Shown here: in pieces, positions 1 through 7,995 of the stretch
Layout of the letters: every line of letters starts with the position of its first letter
Numbering within the stretch: position 1 is the stretch's first letter
Source: an uncultured Clostridium sp.
GTDB lineage: Bacteria; Bacillota; Clostridia; TANB77; CAG-508
DNA length: 32,561 nt
Direction: 5' to 3'
NCBI GenBank assembly: GCA_946499885.1
Contig: CAMMTN010000019.1
Location: 1 to 32,561, forward strand
The notes under the pieces: generated by a model
Told to the model about the DNA's origin: nothing
Database searches by the model: none
The model's input: only the letters and a program-made list of their open reading frames with translations
Made by a program: the position numbers and the translations under genes

Positions 1-64
1 TCTGTTGTTCAAATATTAGAAATTCTGCTGAACTACTTCTTATATATAAATCTTTTTTGCTCAT
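1..64 (-). CDS. RhuM-like protein, 5' end only (runs off the left edge)
   Basis: Read on the minus strand, an ATG at 64 is followed by an open frame to the window edge giving MSKKDLYIRSSSAEFLIF and a few more residues. The IRSS-x-AEFLIF start is what I recall as the typical N-terminus of RhuM-family proteins (virulence-associated, often found on mobile DNA). A clear Shine-Dalgarno, AGAGGTGA, lies about 8 bases upstream. Only about 21 codons are visible, so the family call rests on that short motif and no function can be assigned. It is transcribed away from the rest of the window. Confidence 0.55.
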   Translation of the reverse strand, partial: MSKKDLYIRSSSAEFLIFEQQ

Positions 65-159
65 TTTAAAATTCACCTCTATTTATTTGCTATATATTAT
101 TAAACTTTTGTTCTTTTGTCAATCAGTTTACGTTCAATTTTTAGAAAATTTTAAGAAAA

Positions 160-191
160 TAAGCATTAGCTTTTGCATTTGCTAATACTTA
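160..191 (-). terminator. Hairpin terminator after the truncated gene at 221-529
   Basis: An 11-base stem (160-170 with 181-191, one mismatch) closes a 10-base loop. On the minus strand it is followed by TTTTCTT, as expected for an intrinsic terminator downstream of the 221-529 gene. Confidence 0.6.
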
Positions 192-220
192 AAATTTACA
201 TCTAAAAACACAAATTATAT

Positions 221-529
221 CTATCTTCTATTACAAATTTTTATATGTTCAACTGTATGTATCAAGTCATGACTCTGATTTCCATGCCCTCCTTCATAAG
301 GTCTTTTAAATGCAAATCCTACCGGAATGGGAGAACCATATATATATCTTTGACTATTCCAACTTTGCATTGTTCTTTTTGTTGTCCATAGAATATTACT
401 CTTACTTGAACCTCTAAACTCTTTTACTTTAAGTGTACCATTTGTATTGTATGGCATAGGTTCATTTTCTCCTCTATAATATGTTTCCATTCTATCTAAA
501 TCATTATTAAAAACTATTATCTTAGCCAC
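221..529 (-). pseudogene. Truncated peptidoglycan-binding/hydrolase-type domain protein (102 aa)
   Basis: The protein starts with a GTG codon behind a strong AAGGAGG at 7 bases. Residues 1 to about 85 (RMETYYRGENEPMPYN, FRGSS, ILWTTKRTMQSWN, YIYGSPIPVGFAFKRP, EGGHGNQS) match, from memory, the start of clostridial spore or cell-wall proteins of the peptidoglycan-binding type. In those proteins the segment is followed by QHYAGxAFD and a long C-terminal part. Here the similarity stops after GGHGNQS and about 17 unrelated residues lead to a stop, so the gene appears cut short. No continuation was found in the other frames before the terminator. It may be a pseudogene or a short protein in its own right. 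Confidence 0.55.
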
Positions 530-614
530 TTTTTTCCTCCTTAAACATAATTTTTGTAATATGTAATATATAATATGATTTTATTAATTAATAGTTACTT
601 TTTAGGATTCAATA

Positions 615-643
615 TTGACTTTTATTATATATATTTATAAAAT
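615..643 (+). promoter_or_regulatory. Sigma-A promoter of the Fic gene
   Basis: TTGACT at 615-620, a 17-base spacer and TAAAAT at 638-643. It sits just upstream of the ATG at 669, which shows that a TTG start at 615 would lie inside the -35 box and is not the real start. Confidence 0.6.
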
Positions 644-668
644 AGTGGCGAAAGAAGGAAGAGTTATT

Positions 669-1265
669 ATGGACAATAAAATATATAACGAAAGACATTC
701 AAATTACTGCTATACTAATTCAAATGTCTTAATCAATAAACTAAATATTAAAGACTTCAAGAAATTGCAAATTTATGAGGCAAAAATTACAGCTGCTAAG
801 CTATTATCTTTAAGACAAAAAGGAATTATTGGTAACTTTGATGTAAACCATCTAAATGCTATCCATACATATTTATTTGAAGATATATATTTTTTCGCAG
901 GAAAATTTAGAAATGAAAACATTGCTAAAGGTGTATTTAGATTTGCAGAGTGGGAATATATTGAGTCAGAATTAAATAATTTACTATCAAAATTAAAAAA
1001 TGAAAACTATCTTGAAAATATTTCTAAAAAAGATTTAGCTAACAGATTAGCCTTTTATTTATCTGAATTAAATGTTTTACATCCATATAGAGAAGGAAAT
1101 GGAAGAACAATTAGAGAATTTATAAGAGAACTTGCACTAAAAAACAAATATGTATTGAATTTAAGCAAAGTATCTCCAAAAGATTTTCTTAATGCTAGTA
1201 TAGAATCAATTGTAGATACTAGTTTTCTTACAAAATTAATATTTGAATGCTTAGAAAATGCCTAA
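669..1265 (+). CDS. Fic-domain protein (probable AMP transferase)
   Basis: A 198-residue Fic/DOC family protein. The Fic motif HPYREGNGRT is complete at residues 138-147; His138 is the expected catalytic base and the REGNGR segment binds the nucleotide phosphates. Upstream residues (VLINKLNIKD, KGIIGNFDVNHLNAIHTYLF, AGKFRNENIAKG) match the all-helical Fic core. Such enzymes transfer AMP or another nucleotide group to target proteins and many act as toxins. The start was chosen at ATG 669 because AGGAAGAG precedes it. I see no (S/T)xxxE(G/N) inhibitory motif within the protein and no small antitoxin gene beside it, which is odd if it is active. A RhuM-like gene lies nearby on the opposite strand. 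Confidence 0.88.
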   Translation: MDNKIYNERHSNYCYTNSNVLINKLNIKDFKKLQIYEAKITAAKLLSLRQKGIIGNFDVNHLNAIHTYLFEDIYFFAGKFRNENIAKGVFRFAEWEYIESELNNLLSKLKNENYLENISKKDLANRLAFYLSELNVLHPYREGNGRTIREFIRELALKNKYVLNLSKVSPKDFLNASIESIVDTSFLTKLIFECLENA

Positions 1266-1313
1266 TTAAACAAAAATCATTTTAAAAGAATTAAGTTACT
1301 TTTATAATACCTC

Positions 1314-1354
1314 TTAATATCCTGTGCAATTATAAAATTTGCACAGGATATTAA
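1314..1354. terminator. Perfect 16-bp hairpin between convergent genes
   Basis: Bases 1314-1329 pair perfectly with 1339-1354 around a 9-base loop. It lies between the 3' ends of the Fic gene (plus) and pgeF (minus). Neither side has a long T run, so termination strength is uncertain, but the position fits a bidirectional terminator. Confidence 0.6.
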
Positions 1355-1358
1355 TACT

Positions 1359-2156
1359 CTATATCATTCCAATAAAAGCACCATTTCTACCTGATTTTTC
1401 TTTATCTATTCTGTAAGAATGAAATAAATCACTATTACATACTGTACAGATATTACTATCTATGATGTTTTCCTCTTGTAATCCAACTTCTTTCAAAATA
1501 ATCTTATTAATCAATGTTGTATCTACATTATATTTTTGCACTCCATCTACTTTTCTACCTGTTTCAATAATCTCATTAATTCTACCAGTATATTCAAACT
1601 CTTTTTTAAACATTTGCATTACATCTTCTTCTACTTCAAAATGACATTTTCTTATATGTGGCCCTATACAACAGATAATATCTTTTGGATTACAACCATA
1701 TTCTTCAATCATTTTTTTAACTGCTTTTTTGCCTATTTTCTGTAACGTTCCTTTCCAACCAGAATGAACATCTGCTACTGCCTTTTTATTATCATCATAG
1801 AATAACAATGATGTACAATCTGCCGACGTGGTACATAATATTATATCTTTTTTATTTGTTATTACTCCATCTACTTCTTCTAACTGTTCATTACAGCTTT
1901 CTACACTTTCTATTCTGTCAGTATGAGTTTGATGTGGTTTTACAATATGTTTCCAGTTAACTCCAAGTGCATCTGCTACTTTTTTATAACTTCTTATTAA
2001 ATCTGTATTATCTCCATCTTTTATTTGAACATTAATTTCATTTTTTCTTAATGTATAACAATGTTTAAGATTAGAAAATTCTAATAATCTTCTAAATTGT
2101 ATAAATTCAGTTCCATCTATATTTTGATGAATCGTTATATCATTAGTTAAGTTCAT
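1359..2156 (-). CDS. pgeF: Peptidoglycan editing factor / laccase-domain protein
   Basis: A 265-residue protein of the YfiH/YlmD (Cu-oxidase_4) family, normal in length. Family members remove wrongly incorporated amino acids from peptidoglycan precursors and show purine nucleoside phosphorylase or adenosine deaminase activity in some assays. The metal/catalytic residues are visible: His78 in PHQTH, Cys114 in SADC, His131 in VHSGWKGT. The later IGPHIRKCHFEV and SGRNGAFIGMI segments are also typical. It is the last gene of the minus-strand group addB-HD-pgeF, 54 bases behind the HD gene, and ends at a strong hairpin. Confidence 0.92.
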   Translation of the reverse strand: MNLTNDITIHQNIDGTEFIQFRRLLEFSNLKHCYTLRKNEINVQIKDGDNTDLIRSYKKVADALGVNWKHIVKPHQTHTDRIESVESCNEQLEEVDGVITNKKDIILCTTSADCTSLLFYDDNKKAVADVHSGWKGTLQKIGKKAVKKMIEEYGCNPKDIICCIGPHIRKCHFEVEEDVMQMFKKEFEYTGRINEIIETGRKVDGVQKYNVDTTLINKIILKEVGLQEENIIDSNICTVCNSDLFHSYRIDKEKSGRNGAFIGMI

Positions 2157-2210
2157 TTAATCACCTCGTCAATTTATATAACAATTTTAATATATATTTA
2201 ATTAATTTTA

Positions 2211-3263
2211 TTATAAATCAAAATTGAAATAAGCAAATTCTTTTGTCTTAAAATTTATAGTTTTTTCTATTTCTTCATCAGCAGTTTTTGATATTTTATT
2301 TATTCTTATAAATTCATTATCATGTCTTACTAGTGGTACAATATATCTCATTTTTCCTTTTAGCTTTCTACAATATTTACCCTCAATATATGTGTCACTT
2401 TCGCCAATTTCAGTAGCATTCTTCCATAAATTAAAGCACTTTGAAATATTATCATAATTACATTTTTCAATTTTTTCTATTATTTCTTTGTCAGATAAAC
2501 TATATAAATCATCTTTTGTAATTAATTTTCTATCATACATTTTTCTCATTACATCTGCTAAAAATTGCATTGATAATTTAGTAGTATTGGCAATATATTC
2601 ATTTGATAATATTCTCATATTCTTTACAAATTTTTCTGCTATTTTTAAGTGTTTAAATCCAAGTTCTTGTATTCCTTTTTCATTCTTTTGGATTTCTATA
2701 TCTTCATAAATTTCTTTAACCTCATTTAAGTTCCATAAATTTTTTCTTACTCCCAACCCATTTGAAAGAGTATACTCTAATCTATCTGCTGATAACATTG
2801 GAGTATCATTATCTACAATAGGATATATATGATAATCACTAATTTCTTCTATCTTTATTTTATCTCTATTTAATAAGTTTATTATTTCTTTTGATTCACT
2901 TATTATTTTTGTTGTTAATTCTTCTGTAGATTCTTGTTTTTCATAGTCTCCATTCATAAAATCCACACAATGTTTAAATACCGGAGTAGCAATATCATGA
3001 AATAGCCCAGCAAGTGTTTGTTTTTTATCTTTTGTAAAATTCCAAATTATTAAACTAACAGCTACACTATGATCTAAACTTGAATACCAAATTCTTTTAC
3101 CAAAAATATTAGAATAATAAGTTCCACATGATACACTAATTCCAGCTTGTTTTTGCATTTCTGGAGTATTTATATAATCATTTAAGAAATCTGGAATTTC
3201 TTCTGATAATATATAAAAATACTCTTTTATTGTTCTATCTAATTTTTCAAAATAATCATTCAT
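2211..3263 (-). CDS. HD-domain phosphohydrolase
   Basis: A 350-residue protein with a metal-binding HD signature: His65 in SSLDHSVAVS, His89-Asp90 in LAGLFHDIATP and a likely fourth ligand Asp160 in SADRLEYTLSNG. This layout resembles dNTP triphosphohydrolase-like and other small-molecule HD hydrolases, but the substrate cannot be read from the sequence. No signal peptide or membrane segment is visible. Its start lies 2 bases after the addB stop, so the two genes are almost certainly translated from one mRNA. The pairing with a DNA-repair helicase-nuclease subunit suggests, as inference only, a nucleotide-pool or nucleic-acid role. Confidence 0.8.
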   Translation of the reverse strand: MNDYFEKLDRTIKEYFYILSEEIPDFLNDYINTPEMQKQAGISVSCGTYYSNIFGKRIWYSSLDHSVAVSLIIWNFTKDKKQTLAGLFHDIATPVFKHCVDFMNGDYEKQESTEELTTKIISESKEIINLLNRDKIKIEEISDYHIYPIVDNDTPMLSADRLEYTLSNGLGVRKNLWNLNEVKEIYEDIEIQKNEKGIQELGFKHLKIAEKFVKNMRILSNEYIANTTKLSMQFLADVMRKMYDRKLITKDDLYSLSDKEIIEKIEKCNYDNISKCFNLWKNATEIGESDTYIEGKYCRKLKGKMRYIVPLVRHDNEFIRINKISKTADEEIEKTINFKTKEFAYFNFDL

Positions 3264-3265
3264 TT

Positions 3266-6200
3266 TTATATTTTCTCCTTTATTTGCTCTAGTATATACT
3301 CCTTCTCACTATTACCAATGTAGTTATATTCCTTTTTACAAATACCTGTATTAAAATTACATATTGACCTATATTTGCAGTATTCGCAAGGTGTTTTTCC
3401 CTGTTTTATTTTATAATATGGTTTTACATCAATATTTCCTGATAAAATAGCATTTGAGATTTGCTTTATTATTTTATTTGTGTATTTTTGCAAGTTTTCA
3501 AATTGACTTCTTGTTATTGTACTAGATTTATTGGCCAAATTCCCGTCTTTATCTATATATGCTGGAATAACATTAGAATTTCCCTTTTCTAGCTTTTTGT
3601 CCATTTTTTTAACAACATCTATATCTGCTAAAATTAGTCCCTTCATTTTAAATTGCTTTCTAATTTCATCTTGCAATTTTTCTTCATCTATCTTGTTTGC
3701 CGATTTTATGCTAGGATCTATCAAATTAAAATATAGCACTCCTGCTGGCATTACATCTTCTATTTCGCACACAGCATCTAAATATGTAAGTAGTTGTAAT
3801 TGTAGCCCTGCCACTACTTCATTTAAATTAATATCCTTAGTAGATGATTTATAGTCTATTATTCTAATATAGTTTCCATCTGGAGTTTTTGCAATATCAA
3901 TTCTATCTATCTTTCCTGTTATTTCAACCTCTTTGCCATTTTCTAGGGTCATTTTTATTGCTGGAAATTCTTTTCCATCTTTAAACTCCATTTCATGTCC
4001 CATTACTTCAAAATCACTGCATTTCAAACTATCTACTATATATTCAATTGATTTTTTTATAACTTTTCTTAATCTATTAGCCAATACTCTATATTTTGGT
4101 ATACTCGTAAATATGTAGTTTTGTTTTAAATTTAATTTTTCTTCTATAATCTCGTCAACTATTTCGTCTTGTTCTTCTTTTTCTAATTCTTTTACTTTAA
4201 TATTTCTTTCTTCTAATTTATCGAAAAAACTATCTATTACATCATGCATGAAACTTCCTGTATCTAATGCTTGAATTTTAAATTCTTCTCTTTCAGATAG
4301 ATTTAGTCCATATTTTAAATAATATGAAAAAGGACAAGATTGATACTGCTCTAATTTTGATACACTTGTTTTTAAAGTATCTCCATATAGCTTCTCTACT
4401 ACTTCTTTATCTATTCTATCTGTTTCGATACTAAAATTTAATGCTCTTAAACTATTTTCTAATTTTTCTTTCCATTCAGGACTATTTGAGTAATAGTTGT
4501 ATAATTCAAACCACACTGCATCTATTTCTTTTCCATCTCTAAAATCTCTAAGCTGATTTAATAGTTCTTCAAATGTGCTCATTTTTGTTATAACTTCACT
4601 TTTCTTTTCTATAACATCACTTTGTTCTATTAAATTTGGAAATATTTTTTTAATTCTATTCACCAAAACTGATGGTCTTAAAGACTTTCCTTCTAAATCT
4701 GATGAAGCATACGACAAATATACTTTTTCCTCTGCAGTTGAAAATGCTTTATATATATTAAAATTATCGTCATAAAGTTTTTCTATTGTTCCTTTAGCAA
4801 GTTCTGCTCCACTTTCTTTCATTTGCTCTCTATCATTATCGTTGAAAAAACCTTCATTTTTATTTACACTTGGAAACATTCCATCATTTAAACCTATTAC
4901 AAAAACAGCTTTTACTTTATGACTTCTAGATCTATCTACATCTCCTACTACGACTTGGTCTTGTGTTCCTGGTATTCTTCCAAGACCTGTACTACTAAGC
5001 CCTATCTTTAATATATCTGCGTATTTATCAAAACTCACTTTTTTATTTCCAAGAACTAAAACAATTTCATCTAAGATATCCACAATTAGTCCAAAGCTTG
5101 TTTCATATTCTTTAGCTTTTTCTATATCTCCAATATCTTCTAGCTCTTTTATTCTTTTTTCCATAATCATATCTACATGATTTTCTATTAAAAAATCATA
5201 AAGTTTTCTAGTTATATCTTTTACTTCTTTTGTGTTTGACAGATTTTCTTTAAACTTTAGTAGTGGCTTAATTATTTTCCCTCTAATATGCAATATTTTC
5301 TCTTGTTCTTCTTCAGTTTCGTTATAGAAATTCCATTCTCCGTTATACCACTTAGAACCTTTTATACCCCATCTTAAAGCATAATTTTCTAAAATACATA
5401 TATCACTTTCATCTATACCTTGCACCAAACCAGTTTTAATATATTCCATAACACTTTCTCGTGACCAATTTCGTGAAAATATATTTATTACAGCAAGTAT
5501 ATATTTTACTAAAACATTTTGGCTTAAATCCTTTTTCTCATCTATAAATACTGGAATATTATATTTATTAAATATAGCCTTACATAAATTTGCATACCCT
5601 TCCAAGTCTTTTGTAATTACTGCAATATCTTTAAACCTATATTTTTCATCTCGCACAAGTTTAACTATATTTTGAGAAACATATTCTATTTCAGAATATT
5701 GATTTTTAGCTAAAAATAGTTGTATATTGCCTTTGTTCTCTTTCCTTTGGCACAAGTCTGGTTGGGAAAGAATTAAATTTTGACTAGGAAAACGAGTTTG
5801 AAATTTATGAGGCGTACTTCTTGTACGTTGATTAAATTTCAAATGAAGTTTGACAACGTCAAAATTGTAATTATTTTTCAACCTTTCGCCATACTTTTTA
5901 TATGGAAATGCATATATATTTTCTTCTAGATGCTTTAATTCTTGACTTTTGAATCTATAACTATTATCCAAAAATACGGGTCTTTCTATCTTTACTCCTT
6001 CTTGTTTTGCCACAAAATATATTTTATCTAAAGTTAACTTATTTGCATAAAACACATCTGTATCTGGGCTAACACTTAAATTTGTATCATCTGTACACAC
6101 TGTTATATTTACTTCATGAGCCTTAACTAATAGCTTTCTTAAAATCTCATATTCTTGATGAGTAAATCCAACAAATTCGTCTATATAAATATCTACATTA

Positions 6201-6773
6201 TCAAATTCGTGTGTTAAATCTAATTGATCTGCAAGTATTGTTAAACTATCATTTTCATCTATATACTCACTTGAAATTTCATTTACATATTTTTCATACA
6301 CATTTAGCATGTCTCTAATTTTAGCTTTTAAATACTCACTTTTTGTATTTTCCATTGCAGATTTTAGATTTTCTACTGTGATTCCATGCTTCTTAAATTC
6401 AGTTATTTGAGTTCCAATTAACTCTACATTCTCAGAAGATTTGCCTATAAATTTTAAGTTGTTTTTTTGTTCTGAAAGAATGTTGTATATAAGCATTGAT
6501 TTGCCTGGTGATGATAAATTTTTCGTTCTTGAATTTCCGTATTTCTTTCATTACTCTATATGCCATACGATTAAATGTAAGCACTTCAGCAGAAATAATA
6601 GCAGATGTAGATACTGCATCCAGTAGCTTTTTCTCTGCTGTAAATGAAAATTGCTCTGGTGTAATAATATATATTTTTCTGGTTGTACTATCTTGTATTT
6701 TATTTGCTATTTCATTAAATATGTATGTGCTTTTCCCTGAACCTGATTTACCATATATGATTTTAAGACTCAT
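3266..6773 (-). CDS. addB: AddB subunit of the AddAB helicase-nuclease, frameshifted near the N-terminus
   Basis: AddB processes double-strand breaks with AddA. The ATG at 6773 sits behind AGAGGAG and begins MSLKIIYGKSGSGKST (P-loop). The first frame runs on to 6432, but AddB similarity leaves it near 6539 after MAYRVMKEI. In the next frame the expected sequence continues immediately (GNSRTKNLSSPGKSMLIYN), so one extra base near 6539 breaks the gene; both pieces together give close to family length. The C-terminal nuclease is intact: CPFSYYLKYGL, GKIDRID, IDYKSS, LQLQLLTYL. The Fe-S cysteines are also present (that first Cys and CEYCKYRSIC). Around 5745-5880 about 45 residues look like an in-frame insertion. 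No addA follows. The shift could be a real mutation or a sequencing error. Confidence 0.9.
5797..5863. repeat. Hairpin-rich insertion within addB
   Basis: An imperfect hairpin spans 5797-5843 (11-bp outer arms, then mismatches, then cgtac/gtacg around ttctt at 5813-5827). It is followed by a perfect tttgac-aac-gtcaaa hairpin at 5849-5863. The encoded residues (NQRTRSTPHKFQ, SQPDLCQRKE) have no counterpart that I recall in AddB, where NIQ(L/I)FLAKN normally follows soon after the PYKKY segment. The structure suggests a small inserted repeat element that kept the reading frame. Confidence 0.45.
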
Positions 6774-6830
6774 TGTTTGTCTCCTCTTTATATCTATAGT
6801 TTCAATAATGTATAATTTTTTCATAGTATC

Positions 6831-6860
6831 TTGACTTTAATAATATAATTAGAGTATAAT
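6831..6860 (+). promoter_or_regulatory. Strong promoter for a short RNA
   Basis: TTGACT at 6831-6836, an 18-base spacer and a consensus TATAAT at 6855-6860. The predicted transcription start is near 6867. There is no convincing coding frame directly downstream before the terminator at 6913-6958. Confidence 0.75.
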
Positions 6861-6866
6861 AAAAAT

Positions 6867-6958
6867 AGGAAATGACAATTCCGTTAGACACGGTTTTGCC
6901 AGAGAATGTTTTAATAAACCATTTACCCTGTCAAAAGTAGAATGGTTTATTTTTTATT
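6867..6958 (+). ncRNA. Candidate antitoxin RNA of a type I toxin-antitoxin-like locus
   Basis: A transcript of roughly 90 bases is predicted from the promoter at 6831-6860 to the terminator at 6913-6958. It contains small hairpins near its 5' end (GGAA...TTCC and CCGT...ACGG). It runs toward, and just overlaps, the 3' end of the small hydrophobic peptide gene on the minus strand; overlap of toxin 3' ends by an antitoxin RNA is known in several Firmicute type I systems. Its first 35 bases resemble the first 35 bases of the facing transcript (shared AGGAAAT and CGGTTTTGCCA). Function is inferred from arrangement only. Confidence 0.5.
6913..6958 (+). terminator. Intrinsic terminator of the short RNA
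   Basis: An 11-bp perfect stem (6913-6923 with 6941-6951) with a 17-base loop is followed by a T-rich run on the plus strand. Confidence 0.75.
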
Positions 6959-7067
6959 TATGTAGTTGCTTATTTACCCAGTTCTTATACAGAACTGACA
7001 TCAAGGCAACGTTTAATGTTAAAGATAACATTAATGATATTATAAAAAATAGTATCACTTTAACCAT
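6954..7067 (-). CDS. 37-residue hydrophobic peptide, candidate type I toxin
   Basis: ATG at 7067 opens a 37-codon frame. It starts MVKVILFFIISLMLSLTLNV, a single membrane-spanning helix, and ends in the polar tail YKNWVNKQLHK. Size, one helix and a basic tail are typical of type I toxins, but I do not recognise a named family. GGGTGG sits 5 bases upstream as a Shine-Dalgarno. The same mRNA carries CCACCC at 7113-7108, which can pair with it and hide the site, as seen in many type I toxin mRNAs. It has its own promoter (7153-7181) and faces a short RNA. Confidence 0.55.
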   Translation of the reverse strand: MVKVILFFIISLMLSLTLNVALMSVLYKNWVNKQLHK

Positions 7068-7152
7068 AAACACCACCCGCCTTTCCTACGATGAATCGCA
7101 TAATTTTGGGTGGCAAAACCGTTCCACTAATTATCAATTTCCTATGTTTATT

Positions 7153-7181
7153 ATTTTACAATATTATTTTAAATCTGTCTA
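7153..7181 (-). promoter_or_regulatory. Promoter of the small hydrophobic peptide
   Basis: On the minus strand TAGACA (7181-7176), a 17-base spacer and TAAAAT (7158-7153). The predicted start is near 7145, giving a leader of almost 80 bases before the ATG at 7067. Confidence 0.55.
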
Positions 7182-7202
7182 TAAATATAGATAAGATTTT
7201 CA

Positions 7203-7559
7203 TTATTTTAAAATCTTTTTCCACTCATCTTCCTTAAATCCTATTAATATACCTCTGTCACTAATAAAAATTGGTCTTTTTACTAGCATGCCGTTGCTTG
7301 CAAGTATCTTTATTTTTTCTTCCTCAGTCATATTAAACAATTTATCTTTTAAGTTTAGTTCTTTATATTTAAGTCCACTTGTGTTAAACCACTTTTTAAT
7401 TTCTTTTCCACTTATCTGTATCCACTCTTTCAACTCTTCTTCTGTTGGATTATTCTCTACAATATGTCTATCTTCAAACTCTATTTTATTATCTTCAAGC
7501 CATTTTTTTGCTTTTTTACATGTTGAACATTTTGGATATTCTATAAATAAATTTTTCAT
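7203..7559 (-). CDS. ArsC/Spx-family thioredoxin-fold protein
   Basis: A 118-residue protein of the ArsC/Spx/YffB family, full length. The N-terminal CSTC motif (Cys11, Cys14) within YPKCSTCKKAKKWL is the redox site. The later VKRPIFISDRGILIGF segment is the conserved C-terminal part with the arginine that follows the cis-proline region. Relatives are either arsenate-reductase-like oxidoreductases or Spx regulators that bind RNA polymerase; the sequence alone does not decide, so no gene symbol is given. It follows the small GNAT gene by 27 bases and probably shares its promoter. Confidence 0.82.
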   Translation of the reverse strand: MKNLFIEYPKCSTCKKAKKWLEDNKIEFEDRHIVENNPTEEELKEWIQISGKEIKKWFNTSGLKYKELNLKDKLFNMTEEEKIKILASNGMLVKRPIFISDRGILIGFKEDEWKKILK

Positions 7560-7586
7560 AATTACCTCCCCTTTATATATCGTTAT

Positions 7587-7835
7587 TTATTTTTCTAGTA
7601 TCTTCTTTGCATAAGAACAATTAGCTATTAATATTTTATCATATATTTTTGCATTTTCTATTACTTTTTCCACTAATTTTCTTGCAATTCCTTGTCCTTG
7701 ATAAAAGCTACTAACTTCAGTATGAACTATATTCCAATATTCTCCATCTTCTATAAATACACATTCTCCTATTTTAGTATTATTATCATATGCTACAGAT
7801 TTATTATTTTCTTTTTCAAATTTTATTTTTATCAT
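7587..7835 (-). CDS. Small GNAT-fold N-acetyltransferase (YjdJ type)
   Basis: An 82-residue minimal GNAT protein. The IVHTEVSSFYQGQGIARKLV segment contains the acetyl-CoA pyrophosphate-binding QGQGIA turn, and IANCSYAKKILEK is the usual short C-terminus of this subfamily (Acetyltransf_CG). The substrate is unknown. It heads a two-gene unit with the ArsC/Spx-like gene; the promoter at 7896-7924 is nearly identical to that of the type I R-M operon. Confidence 0.8.
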   Translation of the reverse strand: MIKIKFEKENNKSVAYDNNTKIGECVFIEDGEYWNIVHTEVSSFYQGQGIARKLVEKVIENAKIYDKILIANCSYAKKILEK

Positions 7836-7895
7836 AAGACCTCCTTATACTTTAATCACACCAATTTCTCAGCATTTTCATTTATTTCTATATAT

Positions 7896-7924
7896 TATAT
7901 ATCATAAAATAACTTTTATCTCAA
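7896..7924 (-). promoter_or_regulatory. Promoter of the GNAT-ArsC/Spx pair
   Basis: On the minus strand TTGAGA (7924-7919), a 17-base spacer and TATATA (7901-7896). From the -35 through the -10 the sequence nearly repeats the hsd promoter at 26080-26108, including AAAAGTTATTTTATG in the spacer. Confidence 0.6.
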
Positions 7925-7952
7925 TGGTTATAAACATTTTTATTTACATACA

Positions 7953-7992
7953 AACACGAGCAAATGGCTTTACCTTACTATTTGCTCGTGTT
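7953..7992 (-). terminator. Hairpin after the DUF2207 gene
   Basis: A perfect 13-bp stem (7953-7965 with 7980-7992) and 14-base loop lie directly behind the DUF2207 stop. The T run is weak, so it may terminate poorly or serve as a 3' stabiliser. Confidence 0.6.
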
Positions 7993-7995
7993 AAT

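Noticed and set aside
615-668. A longer Fic protein starting with TTG at 615
   Set aside because: TTG at 615 is part of the -35 TTGACT of the predicted promoter; ATG 669 has a ribosome binding site.
6831-7181. Direct assignment of the small locus to the par/Fst toxin-antitoxin family
   Set aside because: The terminal repeats are inverted, so both RNAs would carry similar and not complementary ends, and the peptide lacks recognisable Fst sequence. Only the general type I layout is supported.
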